Source: CALAGB01 sp963713965 (GTDB taxonomy: Bacteria; Chloroflexota; Chloroflexia; Thermomicrobiales; Thermomicrobiaceae). Taken from it: a stretch of DNA of 64,000 nt. The stretch is from contig OY970217.1 of the NCBI GenBank assembly GCA_963713965.1, positions 930,001 to 994,000 of the forward strand. Direction: 5' to 3'. Every line of letters starts with the position of its first letter. The first letter of the stretch is position 1. The translations under genes and the position numbers were made by a program. Shown here piece by piece: positions 1-8,406 of this stretch. A model generated the notes under the pieces. That model worked only from the letters and a program-made list of their open reading frames with translations. It searched no databases and was not told the DNA's origin.

Positions 1-237
1 ATCGTTCGAGTCGTGCCGCCAGGCGCCATCCGTCCGGTCCGGCAACGCATCGTGGAGCGCCTCGCGACGGGCAGCGAGCCGCCAGCCCGACAACTGAGGC
101 ACGGCCTCCAACTTCTCACTTGCTTTCAGCTTCTTGATTGCAATCACGATCGCCGCCGCCTCATCAAGGCTCGGCTCCGGCTTGATCTCGAACCGCAAGC
201 GCAAACCACCTACTAACTTTTCTTGGTTCCCGTTCAC
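1..237 (-). CDS. Acyl-CoA carboxylase epsilon subunit (partial, 3' end off the window)
   Basis: A leftward reading frame opens with a GTG that overlaps the TGA of the carboxyltransferase gene as GTGA, and it stays open for 79 codons to the window edge. It contains the two hallmarks of the small epsilon subunit of actinobacterial/Chloroflexota-type propionyl- or acetyl-CoA carboxylases: an N-terminal KPEPSLDEAAAIVIAI helix preceded by a beta strand, and a later GWRLAARREAL segment. In this family epsilon bridges the biotin-bearing alpha and the beta carboxyltransferase subunits. The overlap implies translational coupling to pccB. The family call rests on these short motifs and on position; the C-terminus cannot be seen. 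Confidence 0.7.
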   Translation of the reverse strand, partial: MNGNQEKLVGGLRLRFEIKPEPSLDEAAAIVIAIKKLKASEKLEAVPQLSGWRLAARREALHDALPDRTDGAWRHDSND

Positions 238-1787
238 AGCGGAATGTTCCCGTGCTTGCGCTTTGGCACCGCTTCGCGCTTTGAACGTGTCGCGCGCAGC
301 GCCTTGATCAGCCATCCGCGCGTCTGACTCGGTGCGATGACGTCGTCGACGTAGCCGCGCGAGGCAACCTGGAACGGGTTGGAGAACTCTCGCTGGTAAT
401 CGGCTACCAATTCTTCGCGTTTGGCGTCCTGGTCCTCTGCCTCGGCGATCTCGCGACGAGAGATGACGTTCACCGCAGCTTCTGGACCCATGACCGCCAC
501 CTCAGCCGTCGGCCAAGCAACGCTGAAATCGGCACGCAGTGCCTTCGAGCACATGACCACGTAGGCGCCACCATAGGCCTTGCGCGTGATGACCGTCAGT
601 TTCGGCACAGTTGCTTCGCAGTAGGCGTAAAGGAGCTTAGAGCCATGCCGGATGATGCCGCCATACTCTTGATCGGTTCCCGGCAGGAAGCCTGGCACGT
701 CCACGAAGGTCACCAATGGGATGTTGAAGGCATCGCAGAAGCGCACGAAGCGGGCGGCCTTGCTCGATGCATCAATATCGAGCGTTCCAGCCAGATACTG
801 AGGCTGGTTCGCGACGATCCCGACGCTGTGGCCGTCGAGCCTGGCGAATCCCACCACAATGTTTCGCGCCCAGTCGGGCTGAACCTCGAGAAACTCGCCA
901 TGATCGACAATGTGCTGAATGACCTCGTGCATGTCGTAGGGCTTGGTGCTCACCTCCGGGACAAGATCGTCCAACTCGGCAGCCGCGCGCTCTGGATCGT
1001 CCTCAGGCGGAAATGTCGGTGCGTCATCCAGGTTGTTGGACGGGATGAAGCTGAGGAGCGCGCGCACCTGCTCGAAGACGTCCTCTTCATCCTGACCGAC
1101 GAAGTGCGCTACGCCGCTTCGCGTGGTGTGCGTTGCCGCTCCGCCGAGTTGTTCATGCGTGACCTCTTCGCCGGTTACGGTGCGGATCACGTCCGGGCCG
1201 GTGATGAACATCTGACTCACGCCCTCGACCATGAAGATGAAATCGGTCATGGCGGGAGAGTAGACCGCGCCACCGGCGCAAGGTCCGCCGATCACCGATA
1301 TTTGCGGCACGACGCCCGAAGCCTGGACATTGCGGTAGAAGACATCACCGTATCCGGCCAGGCCTTCGACGCCCTCTTGGATGCGAGCGCCGGCTGAGTC
1401 GTTGATGCCGATGACTGGACACCCAACCTTCAGAGCGAAGTCCATCACCTTCACCATCTTTTCGGCGAAGGCTTCTCCCAGACTGCCGCCAAACACGGTG
1501 AAGTCGTGCGAGAAGACGGCCACCGTCCGTCCATCGATGGTTCCGTAACCGGTGATGACGCCATCGCCGTATGGACGGCGATTCTCCATCCCGAAGTTGA
1601 TCGAGCGATGGCGCACGAACGGATCGAGCTCGATGAAGCTGCCCTCATCGAGAAGGAGATGAACGCGCTCGCGGGCCGAGAGTTTGCCGCGTTCATGCTG
1701 TCGCGTGACCGCCGCCGCCTCTTGCTCGGCAATCTCATCACGGGTGCGCTCCAGGCGGGAGCGCTCGACGTGCTCTTCGACAGCCAT
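234..1787 (-). CDS. pccB: Propionyl-CoA/acetyl-CoA carboxylase, carboxyltransferase (beta) subunit
   Basis: Encodes the carboxyltransferase subunit that moves CO2 from carboxybiotin to propionyl- or acetyl-CoA. At about 517 residues it has normal family length, with the paired crotonase-like N and C domains. Visible motifs include GARIQEG, the oxyanion-hole segment GGPCAGGAVYSPA and the C-terminal RKAYGGAYVVM and GPEAAVNV segments. The chosen ATG has GGAAGG four bases upstream; an in-frame GTG at 1829 would add 14 residues but lacks a Shine-Dalgarno sequence. It overlaps the downstream epsilon-subunit gene. With the nearby methylmalonyl-CoA epimerase and mutase it suggests a propionyl-CoA to succinyl-CoA route. 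The biotin-carrying alpha subunit is not in the window. Confidence 0.93.
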   Translation of the reverse strand: MAVEEHVERSRLERTRDEIAEQEAAAVTRQHERGKLSARERVHLLLDEGSFIELDPFVRHRSINFGMENRRPYGDGVITGYGTIDGRTVAVFSHDFTVFGGSLGEAFAEKMVKVMDFALKVGCPVIGINDSAGARIQEGVEGLAGYGDVFYRNVQASGVVPQISVIGGPCAGGAVYSPAMTDFIFMVEGVSQMFITGPDVIRTVTGEEVTHEQLGGAATHTTRSGVAHFVGQDEEDVFEQVRALLSFIPSNNLDDAPTFPPEDDPERAAAELDDLVPEVSTKPYDMHEVIQHIVDHGEFLEVQPDWARNIVVGFARLDGHSVGIVANQPQYLAGTLDIDASSKAARFVRFCDAFNIPLVTFVDVPGFLPGTDQEYGGIIRHGSKLLYAYCEATVPKLTVITRKAYGGAYVVMCSKALRADFSVAWPTAEVAVMGPEAAVNVISRREIAEAEDQDAKREELVADYQREFSNPFQVASRGYVDDVIAPSQTRGWLIKALRATRSKREAVPKRKHGNIPL

Positions 1788-1930
1788 CGCGCCTTCCAAT
1801 CCTCTACTCAATTGCTCATTCGTTGCCACGGTGTATCTTCGCGTGATCGGCAGGAAGTCGACCCGTCTTCACAGACGGCTCTTCCAGCCAGTCTCCGATT
1901 GTACGCGGAATTGGCTACAAGCGGGAAACA

Positions 1931-2611
1931 TCAATTCGACGGAGCGCCAACAATCTCACGTGCGGCGACCGAGGCGATGAGCGCCGCCCGGCGAGCGAAC
2001 ACTGGAGCGTAGCGGACCATCCAATGCATCTCATGCCACCGTTGTCGATCGACCACTGCCCGCGCAGGACTCGTCCAATCGGAGGAAATGGAGCGATCAG
2101 GCGCATCCAGAATCACCCGAACTACCGCGACTCGTGATTCTTCGGGCAGCAGTGCCGCTTCCATATCCGCCGCGACGAACCCACGGTTGGACCAAACTGC
2201 TCGATCGGCACCTGTCACCAGACCGGAGGCAGTAAGCAGCCGGCCGTGGCGCTGCGCGTAACCTAAGATACGTGCCGACGCACGCAACGCGTCAACGAGG
2301 TCCGCATTCATGGACCTCACCGCTCCACCTTCAAACGAGGTCTCCTCCGGAATCACAACGTCACCAGGACGCAGGTCTTCCGTGAGCGCACCCGCCAAAC
2401 CGCAAAGAATGACAAGGCCGTCATCGGTCTGGGAATCCCACCGCGCGAGTCTCATCCCCACATGACGCACCGGCACGACCGGTCGGACGGAACGCGCGAG
2501 CAGGTATTCAAAGAATGTTGGAGCGAAAATTTCGACGTTGGTGATGCGGCCGGTCATCAGCGCAGGTGGGGCGTCGGTGACGGAATCGCGTCGGTCACTG
2601 AGCGTACCCAT
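1931..2611 (-). CDS. hpnG: Nucleoside phosphorylase-family protein, HpnG-like (adenosylhopane nucleosidase)
   Basis: A 226-residue member of the MTA/SAH nucleosidase-phosphorylase superfamily: it has a glycine-rich CGLAGALTEDLRPGDVVIPE segment and the ADMEAALL substrate-binding motif (compare ADMESAA of nucleosidases). In hopanoid producers HpnG removes adenine from adenosylhopane, the product of HpnH, to give ribosylhopane. The ATG lies inside the end of hpnA (17-nt overlap), so it is probably co-translated with hpnA and hpnH. A second ATG 18 codons downstream is an alternative start. The superfamily is clear; the HpnG role is inferred from being third in the hpnH-hpnA-hpnG operon. Confidence 0.75.
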   Translation of the reverse strand: MGTLSDRRDSVTDAPPALMTGRITNVEIFAPTFFEYLLARSVRPVVPVRHVGMRLARWDSQTDDGLVILCGLAGALTEDLRPGDVVIPEETSFEGGAVRSMNADLVDALRASARILGYAQRHGRLLTASGLVTGADRAVWSNRGFVAADMEAALLPEESRVAVVRVILDAPDRSISSDWTSPARAVVDRQRWHEMHWMVRYAPVFARRAALIASVAAREIVGAPSN

Positions 2612-3590
2612 TGTCTTGGAACCAACGGACGGCGCGTTCAAGCGCGGCCGGCACCGACGTCGGTGTGATCCCAAGTTCGTTTCGTGCTTTCGCGTTGTCG
2701 ACGAACATGTTGTGGCGCGCCATGCGAACCCCTTCAAGAGGCACCAACGGCACCTGGTCTGAGAAGACCCGGCAGCGGAGCTCGTCTCCCCATCCCAGGA
2801 TAGTCGCAAGTCGATATGGGATCTCGTGCTTGGGAACCGGCCGATTGCAGATCGCGGCCAGGGCCACCCAGATCTGTTCCAGGCTCATATTCCGACCCCC
2901 AACCAGGTACCGCTCCCCAATCTCTCCTCGCCGCAGCGCCTCTATGTGTGCCCGCGCTACATCCTCAACGGCAACGACGTTCATACCGCCAGGCAACGAG
3001 GCGAACATCTTCCCGCGCATGAAGTCGACGATCATCTTGCCTGTCGGAGTTGGTTTTCGATCGCGCGGGCCCACGGGCGTGGTCGGTAAGACGAAGGTGA
3101 CCGGCAGGAGCGATTTCAGGGCAGCGCGTTCTTGCTCGATCTTGGAGCGATGATAGACGGAGACGGAGTCATGTTCTTCGGGGAAATCACGTTCAGTCGC
3201 GAGCCGATCACCACGCGCCGGGCCGGCCGTGGCCGAACTGGACGTGACGACGGCTCGCTCGACTCCTGCCAGACTCGCCGCTTCCAGCAGTCCGGCTGTG
3301 CCGGTGACGTTCGTGCGCCAGACGTCACCACGGCGTGACGGTGCGAATGTGTAGAGCGCGGCGACATGGACCAGATAGCGGCAGCCACGCATCGACTCGA
3401 TCAAATCACCGGGTCGAAGCAGATCTCCGGTCACGATCTCGCAGTCGCCGCACGGCTTGATCCCGTCGCTTCCGGGCCGTACCAATGCCTTGACGTGATA
3501 TCCGGCGCCGAGCAGCGCGGACATGACGTGGCCACCGATGAAGCCGGTGGCCCCAGTGAGGAAGACAGTTTGATTCACGGCGACGCTCAC
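2595..3590 (-). CDS. hpnA: Hopanoid-associated NAD-dependent sugar epimerase HpnA
   Basis: A 331-residue extended short-chain dehydrogenase. It has an N-terminal Rossmann GATGFIGGHV, a central TSSSATAG strand, and the YHRSK catalytic Tyr-Lys pair. The segment PVGPRDRKPTPTGK followed by IVDF is highly characteristic of the hopanoid-associated epimerase HpnA. The precise substrate of HpnA is unsettled; it is thought to act on the hopanoid side-chain sugar. It lies 4 bp downstream of hpnH and overlaps hpnG by 17 bp, so the three genes form one leftward unit. Confidence 0.9.
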   Translation of the reverse strand: MSVAVNQTVFLTGATGFIGGHVMSALLGAGYHVKALVRPGSDGIKPCGDCEIVTGDLLRPGDLIESMRGCRYLVHVAALYTFAPSRRGDVWRTNVTGTAGLLEAASLAGVERAVVTSSSATAGPARGDRLATERDFPEEHDSVSVYHRSKIEQERAALKSLLPVTFVLPTTPVGPRDRKPTPTGKMIVDFMRGKMFASLPGGMNVVAVEDVARAHIEALRRGEIGERYLVGGRNMSLEQIWVALAAICNRPVPKHEIPYRLATILGWGDELRCRVFSDQVPLVPLEGVRMARHNMFVDNAKARNELGITPTSVPAALERAVRWFQDNGYAQ

Positions 3591-3594
3591 GAGG

Positions 3595-4668
3595 TCAGGC
3601 GCTCGCGGAAATGTGATCTCGGCTGGCTCGGTTCCGGATTGAACTGAATGGGATAGCGGCCCCCATCACGTCGGCGGTGGCACGCAACGACTCGCGTGGC
3701 GATTTCATGGTCGCCATGACGGCCGTCGGCTCATAACCGCAGTGGGCCATGCAATTTGCACAGCGCGGATTGCGACCGCGGCCATATTGGTCCCAGTCGG
3801 TCGTCTCCACCAGCTCTTTGTACGTGCTCACGTACCCGTCGGCCAGTAAGTAGCATGGGCGTTGCCATCCGAATACGGAATAGCAGGGGATACCCCAGGC
3901 CGTACAAGGGAAATCGACGACGCCCTCAAGGAAATCGAGGAAGAGAGGGGTGTGATTGAGTCGCCACTTCTTGCGACGACCATCGGCGAATGCCTCGCGG
4001 AACATGGCGCGCGTGTTCTCCACCTGCAGCCAATGCTCCTGGTCCGGAGCCTTCTCGTAGGCATAGCCCGGCGAGATCTGCATGGCGTCGACCTTCAGAT
4101 CGTCATTGAGAAAGTCGAGCACGTCGCGCACGCTGCGCGGCGTGTCCTGAGAGAAGAACGTCGTGTTGGTCGTGACCCGGAAACCACGTTTCTGCGCCTC
4201 ACGAATGGCCTCGACCGCTCGGTCGAAGACGCCTTCTCGGCAGACCGATTGATCGTGGCGCTCGCGGGTGCCATCGACGTGAACCGACCAGGAGAAATAG
4301 GGAGAAGGCTCAAACTGGTCCAGCTTTTTGGAGAGGAGGAGCGCATTCGTGCAGAGATAGACGAACTTCTTGCGTTTCACCAACTCTTGTACGATCTTAT
4401 CGATATCTTTATGTACGAGCGGCTCGCCTCCGGCGATGGATACCACGGGCGCGCCGCACTCCAGCACGGCATCGACCGCCTGCTGCACCGTCATCCGTTG
4501 TTGCAGCACATCTTTGGGATGTTGGATCTTGCCGCAACCTGCACAGGCTAAGTTACACTGATAGAGTGGTTCCAGTTGCAAGACGAGCGGATATTTCTCT
4601 TGTTTGCGCAGACGGTTTCCAAGAACGTATGTAAGAATCCGCATGTTTTGCCGCATCGTGATTGGCAT
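3595..4668 (-). CDS. hpnH: Radical SAM adenosylhopane synthase HpnH
   Basis: A 357-residue radical SAM enzyme with the C-x3-C-x2-C cluster motif CNLACAGC near residue 42, followed by the SAM-binding SIAGGEPL. HpnH couples a 5'-deoxyadenosyl radical to diploptene to form adenosylhopane, the first step of C35 bacteriohopanepolyol synthesis. The start ATG is preceded by GGGAGGGCAC at ideal spacing; the frame extends further upstream but without family similarity. C-terminal cysteines in RCANCMAHCG could hold a second cluster or zinc site. It is first gene of the leftward hpnH-hpnA-hpnG operon and diverges from the squalene/hopene operon. Confidence 0.93.
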   Translation of the reverse strand: MPITMRQNMRILTYVLGNRLRKQEKYPLVLQLEPLYQCNLACAGCGKIQHPKDVLQQRMTVQQAVDAVLECGAPVVSIAGGEPLVHKDIDKIVQELVKRKKFVYLCTNALLLSKKLDQFEPSPYFSWSVHVDGTRERHDQSVCREGVFDRAVEAIREAQKRGFRVTTNTTFFSQDTPRSVRDVLDFLNDDLKVDAMQISPGYAYEKAPDQEHWLQVENTRAMFREAFADGRRKKWRLNHTPLFLDFLEGVVDFPCTAWGIPCYSVFGWQRPCYLLADGYVSTYKELVETTDWDQYGRGRNPRCANCMAHCGYEPTAVMATMKSPRESLRATADVMGAAIPFSSIRNRASRDHISASA

Positions 4669-5139
4669 GTGCCCTCCCTGGTGGCAGTCGGCAACTGGAG
4701 ACGAGAACTGCGGCGCGACCATGGCCTGTTTTGCGTGACGGCGTGGAATACGATACACGTCCATTATGGTAGCCCTGTCAACAGGTAACGCATCACGCGT
4801 CAAGGAATTTCCCTGTGATCTAATCGGAATTTCACCGAGGCGCCTGCGTTCCGATCCCGCAAGAACGTATCAACAAGAATCCAGTCAAGTCGTATTATTC
4901 TGTAGAGGCAACATACGGGCTCACCGGAGTTCAGGTTATACCGTATTGATCAGACCATTGAATCGCTGTCAGTTTGTGACAACAGCAGGAGTTGTGCCCG
5001 GGGGAAATCGCTACACCATGGCAGGCGCCTTGCGCACCTGGAACACAGCCCAATATGACGATCTAACGAAGGCAAGAAAGAGGGAAAAGGCGGACAGGAA
5101 GAGCATCGCGCGGCGCCTGTACACCGGAGGGAGCAGTTC
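4669..5139. other. Divergent intergenic region between the two hopanoid operons
   Basis: This 471-bp gap must hold the promoters for both hopanoid operons. A leftward -35/-10 pair is listed separately. A rightward promoter could be TTGCGC followed 18 bp later by TATGAC near 5029-5058, but it is weak. No open reading frame here resembles a known protein and no tRNA or riboswitch was recognised. Confidence 0.5.
4752..4781 (-). promoter_or_regulatory. Candidate promoter of hpnH operon
   Basis: On the minus strand a perfect -35 hexamer TTGACA (4781-4776) is followed after 18 bp by TGTATC (4757-4752), a modest -10 match. It lies 84 bp before the hpnH start codon. Assignment is by consensus only. 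Confidence 0.4.
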
Positions 5140-6633
5140 GTGGTTGGAACGGAGCTTCCCGGAAAGAAGACCACGGGAACACCGAAGCGCAAAGCAGAGC
5201 ATCTGCGTATCAATCTCGAAGAAGATGTTTCTGCTAAGGGCATTACGACCGGGTTTGAGAACTATCGCTTCATGCCCCGCGCACTTCCGCAAGTCAATTT
5301 CAAAGACGTCAGTACCACCACTGAGCTCTTTCGCCACTCTCTCGGAGCCCCAATATTCATCTCTTGCATGACCGGCGGAGTCGCGGAGGCTCAGCCCATT
5401 AACATCCAGCTCGCCGAGACTGCGCAACACTTTAGACTGGCAATTGGCCTTGGATCGGGCAGAGTACTCCTCGAGCACCCAGAGGTTCTGCCGACATTCA
5501 ACATCCGCCCATATGCTCCTGACTGCATGATCTTCGCCAACCTCGGCGCCATCCAGCTCAACAAAGGCGTCACCGTCGATCAATGTCGCTATCTTGTCGA
5601 TCTTCTTCACGCCAACGCACTCGTCCTCCATCTCAACGCGTTGCAGGAAGCGCTCCAGCCGGAAGGTGACACGGACTTTTCCGGACTGCTCTCCAAGATC
5701 GAATTGTTGTGCCAGCAGATTGAAGTTCCCGTTATCGCCAAAGAGGTCGGGTGGGGCATCGCACCGGATGACGTGAGAGCGCTCATCGACGCAGGTGTCT
5801 CGGCGGTGGACGTGGCAGGCGCCGGAGGCACGTCCTGGAGTGAGGTCGAGCGGCACCGATTGAACGGTTCCGTGCGTGGGGGGACGGCCAGCGCGTTCGC
5901 GAACTGGGGGCTGCCGACCGCCGATGCCGTGCGCCTCGCCCGCCGCGCCGCACCCAACGCAACTATCTTCGCCAGCGGCGGTGTTCGCAGCGGTATGGAT
6001 GTGGCCAAGGCGATCGCCCTGGGCGCCAACCTGGTCGGAGCGGCCGGGCCGTTCCTACGCGCAGCGGCGCAAGGTGAGCAAGCGATCTTTAGTCTCGCCG
6101 AGGAGTTCATCGACGTACTGAGGACGACGATGTTCTGTGTGGGAGCCGACACCGTTGAGGAGTTCCGTCGAAATCCGCGTCTCGCTCCAATTCAGCCTGC
6201 CGGTATCGAGATTTCGATCGGACAGCTGAGCTATTCGACGGTCAACGAAGCGTTCATCGACATCACCGCGGACGTCGACAAAATCGTGCAGGCGTCCGGC
6301 ATTCGCAACGGATTCGCGCAGATCTATTCCAAACACACAACGGCCGCCATTCGCATCAATGAAAACGAACCATTGCTGATGGCCGATTTCACGCGTCTCC
6401 TCGAACGTATTTCACCCTGCGACGGTAGCTACGATCACGATCAACGCATCGGCATCGGTCCGGACGAACCTCGCAACGGACATGCCCATTGTCAGCATCT
6501 GCTCCTCTCCTCGAGCGAGAGCGTTCCGGTGATCGAAGGAGAGCTGAATCTCGGCAAGTGGCAACGTATTTTTCTGGTGGAGCTCAATTCGCCACGCCAG
6601 CGCCAGATCACGGTCGAGGTGGTGGGCTCTTGA
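5140..6633 (+). CDS. Fusion: type 2 isopentenyl-diphosphate isomerase + YjbQ/UPF0047 domain
   Basis: A 497-residue two-domain protein. Residues 15 to about 350 are a type 2 (FMN- and NADPH-dependent) isopentenyl-diphosphate isomerase: RKAEHLRI at the start, ISCMTGG, GLGSGR, HLNALQEALQPEGD, AKEVGWGI and AGAGGTSWSEVE are all family signatures. Residues about 360-497 are a complete YjbQ/UPF0047 domain with SKHTTAAIRINENEP, the HAHCQHLLL histidines and ELNLGKWQRIFLVELNSPR. YjbQ proteins have reported thiamine-phosphate synthase activity in vitro. GTG is the start, with GGAGGGAG seven bases before it. The isomerase makes DMAPP for the farnesyl diphosphate consumed by hpnCDE downstream. The role of the YjbQ part here is unknown. 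Both domains appear intact. Confidence 0.92.
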   Translation: MVGTELPGKKTTGTPKRKAEHLRINLEEDVSAKGITTGFENYRFMPRALPQVNFKDVSTTTELFRHSLGAPIFISCMTGGVAEAQPINIQLAETAQHFRLAIGLGSGRVLLEHPEVLPTFNIRPYAPDCMIFANLGAIQLNKGVTVDQCRYLVDLLHANALVLHLNALQEALQPEGDTDFSGLLSKIELLCQQIEVPVIAKEVGWGIAPDDVRALIDAGVSAVDVAGAGGTSWSEVERHRLNGSVRGGTASAFANWGLPTADAVRLARRAAPNATIFASGGVRSGMDVAKAIALGANLVGAAGPFLRAAAQGEQAIFSLAEEFIDVLRTTMFCVGADTVEEFRRNPRLAPIQPAGIEISIGQLSYSTVNEAFIDITADVDKIVQASGIRNGFAQIYSKHTTAAIRINENEPLLMADFTRLLERISPCDGSYDHDQRIGIGPDEPRNGHAHCQHLLLSSSESVPVIEGELNLGKWQRIFLVELNSPRQRQITVEVVGS

Positions 6634-7547
6634 GGAAGTTGACGCCGGAGGTAGTCGCGGACTCCTATTGCCGGATGCTGGCCAACCAGCATTACGAGAA
6701 CTTCACCGTTGCATCCAAGATCCTTCCGGCAGCTCTGCGGGTGCATTTGGCACGCATCTACGCGTTCTGCCGCACGACTGACGATCTCGGCGACGAGAGT
6801 GCGGGCGACGGCATCGAGCGACTCGCGCTTTGGCGCGAGGAAGTAGAGCAGATGTTTCGCTCATCGGTGGCTCCGATCCATCCGGTGCTGCTCGCCTTGA
6901 ATGAAACAGTGAAGCAGTTCGAAATGGACGAAGAACCGTTTCTGGATCTCATCGCCGCAAACGTTCAGGATCAAACTGTCAGCGAGTACCAAAGCTGGGA
7001 GGAATTGCTGGCCTACTGCCAGTTGTCGGCTGCCCCGGTGGGACGAATGGTGCTCCAGGTTTTCAGGGCCAACGATCAGCGAGCAACGAAGCTCTCTGAC
7101 AACGTCTGCATTGGGCTGCAGCTGGCCAACTTCGCGCAGGATGTCAAGCGAGATCGAGCGATTGGACGCACGTATTTGGTTCAGACTGACATCCGAGATC
7201 GCGGCGTGGCGGGAGCTGTTCAAGAGCACTGCGATCGTGCGGTCTCGCTCCTATCCTCCGGGCGCGAGCTCGAAACGATGGTGCCCCGACGTCTCGGCAT
7301 TCAATTGTCGCTCTACCGACTCGGCGGTGAAGCGATCGTTTCGGCCGTGAGGGATGCGGGTTATCGCACGGAACTATCGCGCCCCCACGTGTCGACTAGA
7401 GATAAGGCAAGGATTATCGCATTGGCGCTGCTTCGGCGTGGAGGGAAGGTGGACAATGCTTGGGCGCGAAACATTGAAGGGTCTGGCAACGCGTCGACCT
7501 ATCGTGCGGGAGAGCCCTCCTCCAGCGTCTCTCGCCGTCGCGGTTGA
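6630..7547 (+). CDS. hpnC: Squalene synthase-like protein HpnC
   Basis: A 305-residue trans-prenyltransferase (squalene/phytoene synthase fold). The first Asp-rich site is replaced by the HpnC-type CRTTDDLGDE; a second reads LANFAQDVKRDRAIGRTYL, and the HYENFTVAS N-terminus is typical of HpnC. With HpnD and HpnE it converts farnesyl diphosphate to squalene; HpnC forms hydroxysqualene from the presqualene diphosphate made by HpnD. The best start is a TTG overlapping the upstream stop as TTGA, because the conserved N-terminus lies before the first ATG. The last 31 codons overlap hpnD, so the C-terminal tail (GSGNASTYRAGEP) may be non-conserved. Confidence 0.85.
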   Translation: MRKLTPEVVADSYCRMLANQHYENFTVASKILPAALRVHLARIYAFCRTTDDLGDESAGDGIERLALWREEVEQMFRSSVAPIHPVLLALNETVKQFEMDEEPFLDLIAANVQDQTVSEYQSWEELLAYCQLSAAPVGRMVLQVFRANDQRATKLSDNVCIGLQLANFAQDVKRDRAIGRTYLVQTDIRDRGVAGAVQEHCDRAVSLLSSGRELETMVPRRLGIQLSLYRLGGEAIVSAVRDAGYRTELSRPHVSTRDKARIIALALLRRGGKVDNAWARNIEGSGNASTYRAGEPSSSVSRRRG

Positions 7548-8406
7548 CGAATCACGGACAAGCACGCGTCTCGATGAAAGCGCTCGGTATTGCCAGGAAC
7601 TGACGCACCGGGAAGCGAAGAACTTCTATTGGGGATTCATCGCCCTTCCCAAATCGCAACGCACGGCGATCTATGCCCTCTACAGCTTCGCCCGTGAGGT
7701 CGACGACGCGGTTGACCTGGTCAAGGCCACATTCGACGACGACATGCTGCGTCCGCATCGAGAACGGCTGGAACGCTGCGCAGCTGGCATTTTCGACGAT
7801 CCGATCATGCATCTTCTATCTCACGCGATGGCGCAATACCGAATTCCACGAAACGAAGTCGAAGCGCTCATTGACGGGGTTGCCATGGATCTCACCGTCA
7901 AGCGATACGAAACCTGGGACGACTTCCGAGGCTATTCCAAGCTGGTGGCCTCTGCTGTTGGGCGCATGTGCGTGCGTGTTTTCGGCTATACCGACCCAAC
8001 CGCGCTTGAGTACGCGGACGAACTTGGGGTGGCAATGCAACTCGCCAACATGCTCCGAGACGTACGGGAAGACTACGAACGAGATCGAATCTATCTTCCC
8101 ACGGAAGATCTCGAACTTCATGGAGTCGACGAGCGTACCATCGCGGAAGGCGTTGGCGGAGACGCATGGGAGAAGCTGGTGCACTTCGAGGTAGCCAGGG
8201 CGCGCGGTTGCTTTGCCAGTGGACTGCTGGTCACCCGCTACATCCCTCGACGAGCGACCGCCTGCGTCTTCACCATGGCCGGCATTTACCAGGCGATTCT
8301 CGATCGCATCGAAATGAACCCAACTGTTCCTCTTCGAGAGCGGATCTCCCTCTCGAGCAAAGACAAGCTTTCAGTGATGGCGAAATCATGGGCGAAGGCC
8401 ATCTAG
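7456..8406 (+). CDS. hpnD: Presqualene diphosphate synthase HpnD
   Basis: A 316-residue squalene/phytoene synthase-family enzyme. It carries both Asp-rich diphosphate-binding motifs, FAREVDDAVD and NMLRDVREDYERDRIYLP, plus ALPKSQRTAIYALY near the N-terminus. HpnD condenses two farnesyl diphosphates to presqualene diphosphate. The ATG has a strong GGAGGGAAGG at correct spacing but lies 92 bp inside hpnC; no better in-frame start was seen further downstream before the conserved region. The first 35 residues are proline/serine rich and unlike the family core. It overlaps hpnE by 19 bp. Confidence 0.88.
   Translation: MLGRETLKGLATRRPIVRESPPPASLAVAVDESRTSTRLDESARYCQELTHREAKNFYWGFIALPKSQRTAIYALYSFAREVDDAVDLVKATFDDDMLRPHRERLERCAAGIFDDPIMHLLSHAMAQYRIPRNEVEALIDGVAMDLTVKRYETWDDFRGYSKLVASAVGRMCVRVFGYTDPTALEYADELGVAMQLANMLRDVREDYERDRIYLPTEDLELHGVDERTIAEGVGGDAWEKLVHFEVARARGCFASGLLVTRYIPRRATACVFTMAGIYQAILDRIEMNPTVPLRERISLSSKDKLSVMAKSWAKAI

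Noticed and set aside
13..216. Rightward 67-codon frame at the left edge
   Set aside because: It is antisense to the epsilon-subunit frame, which has recognisable motifs and a GTGA junction with pccB.
645..1397. Long rightward frame opposite pccB
   Set aside because: Antisense shadow of a well-conserved gene; composition follows the other strand's codon pattern.
6625..6640. TGA between the isomerase fusion and hpnC as a possible selenocysteine codon
   Set aside because: hpnC is in a different frame from the fusion, and the TGA follows a complete YjbQ domain; it is an ordinary stop with an overlapping start.
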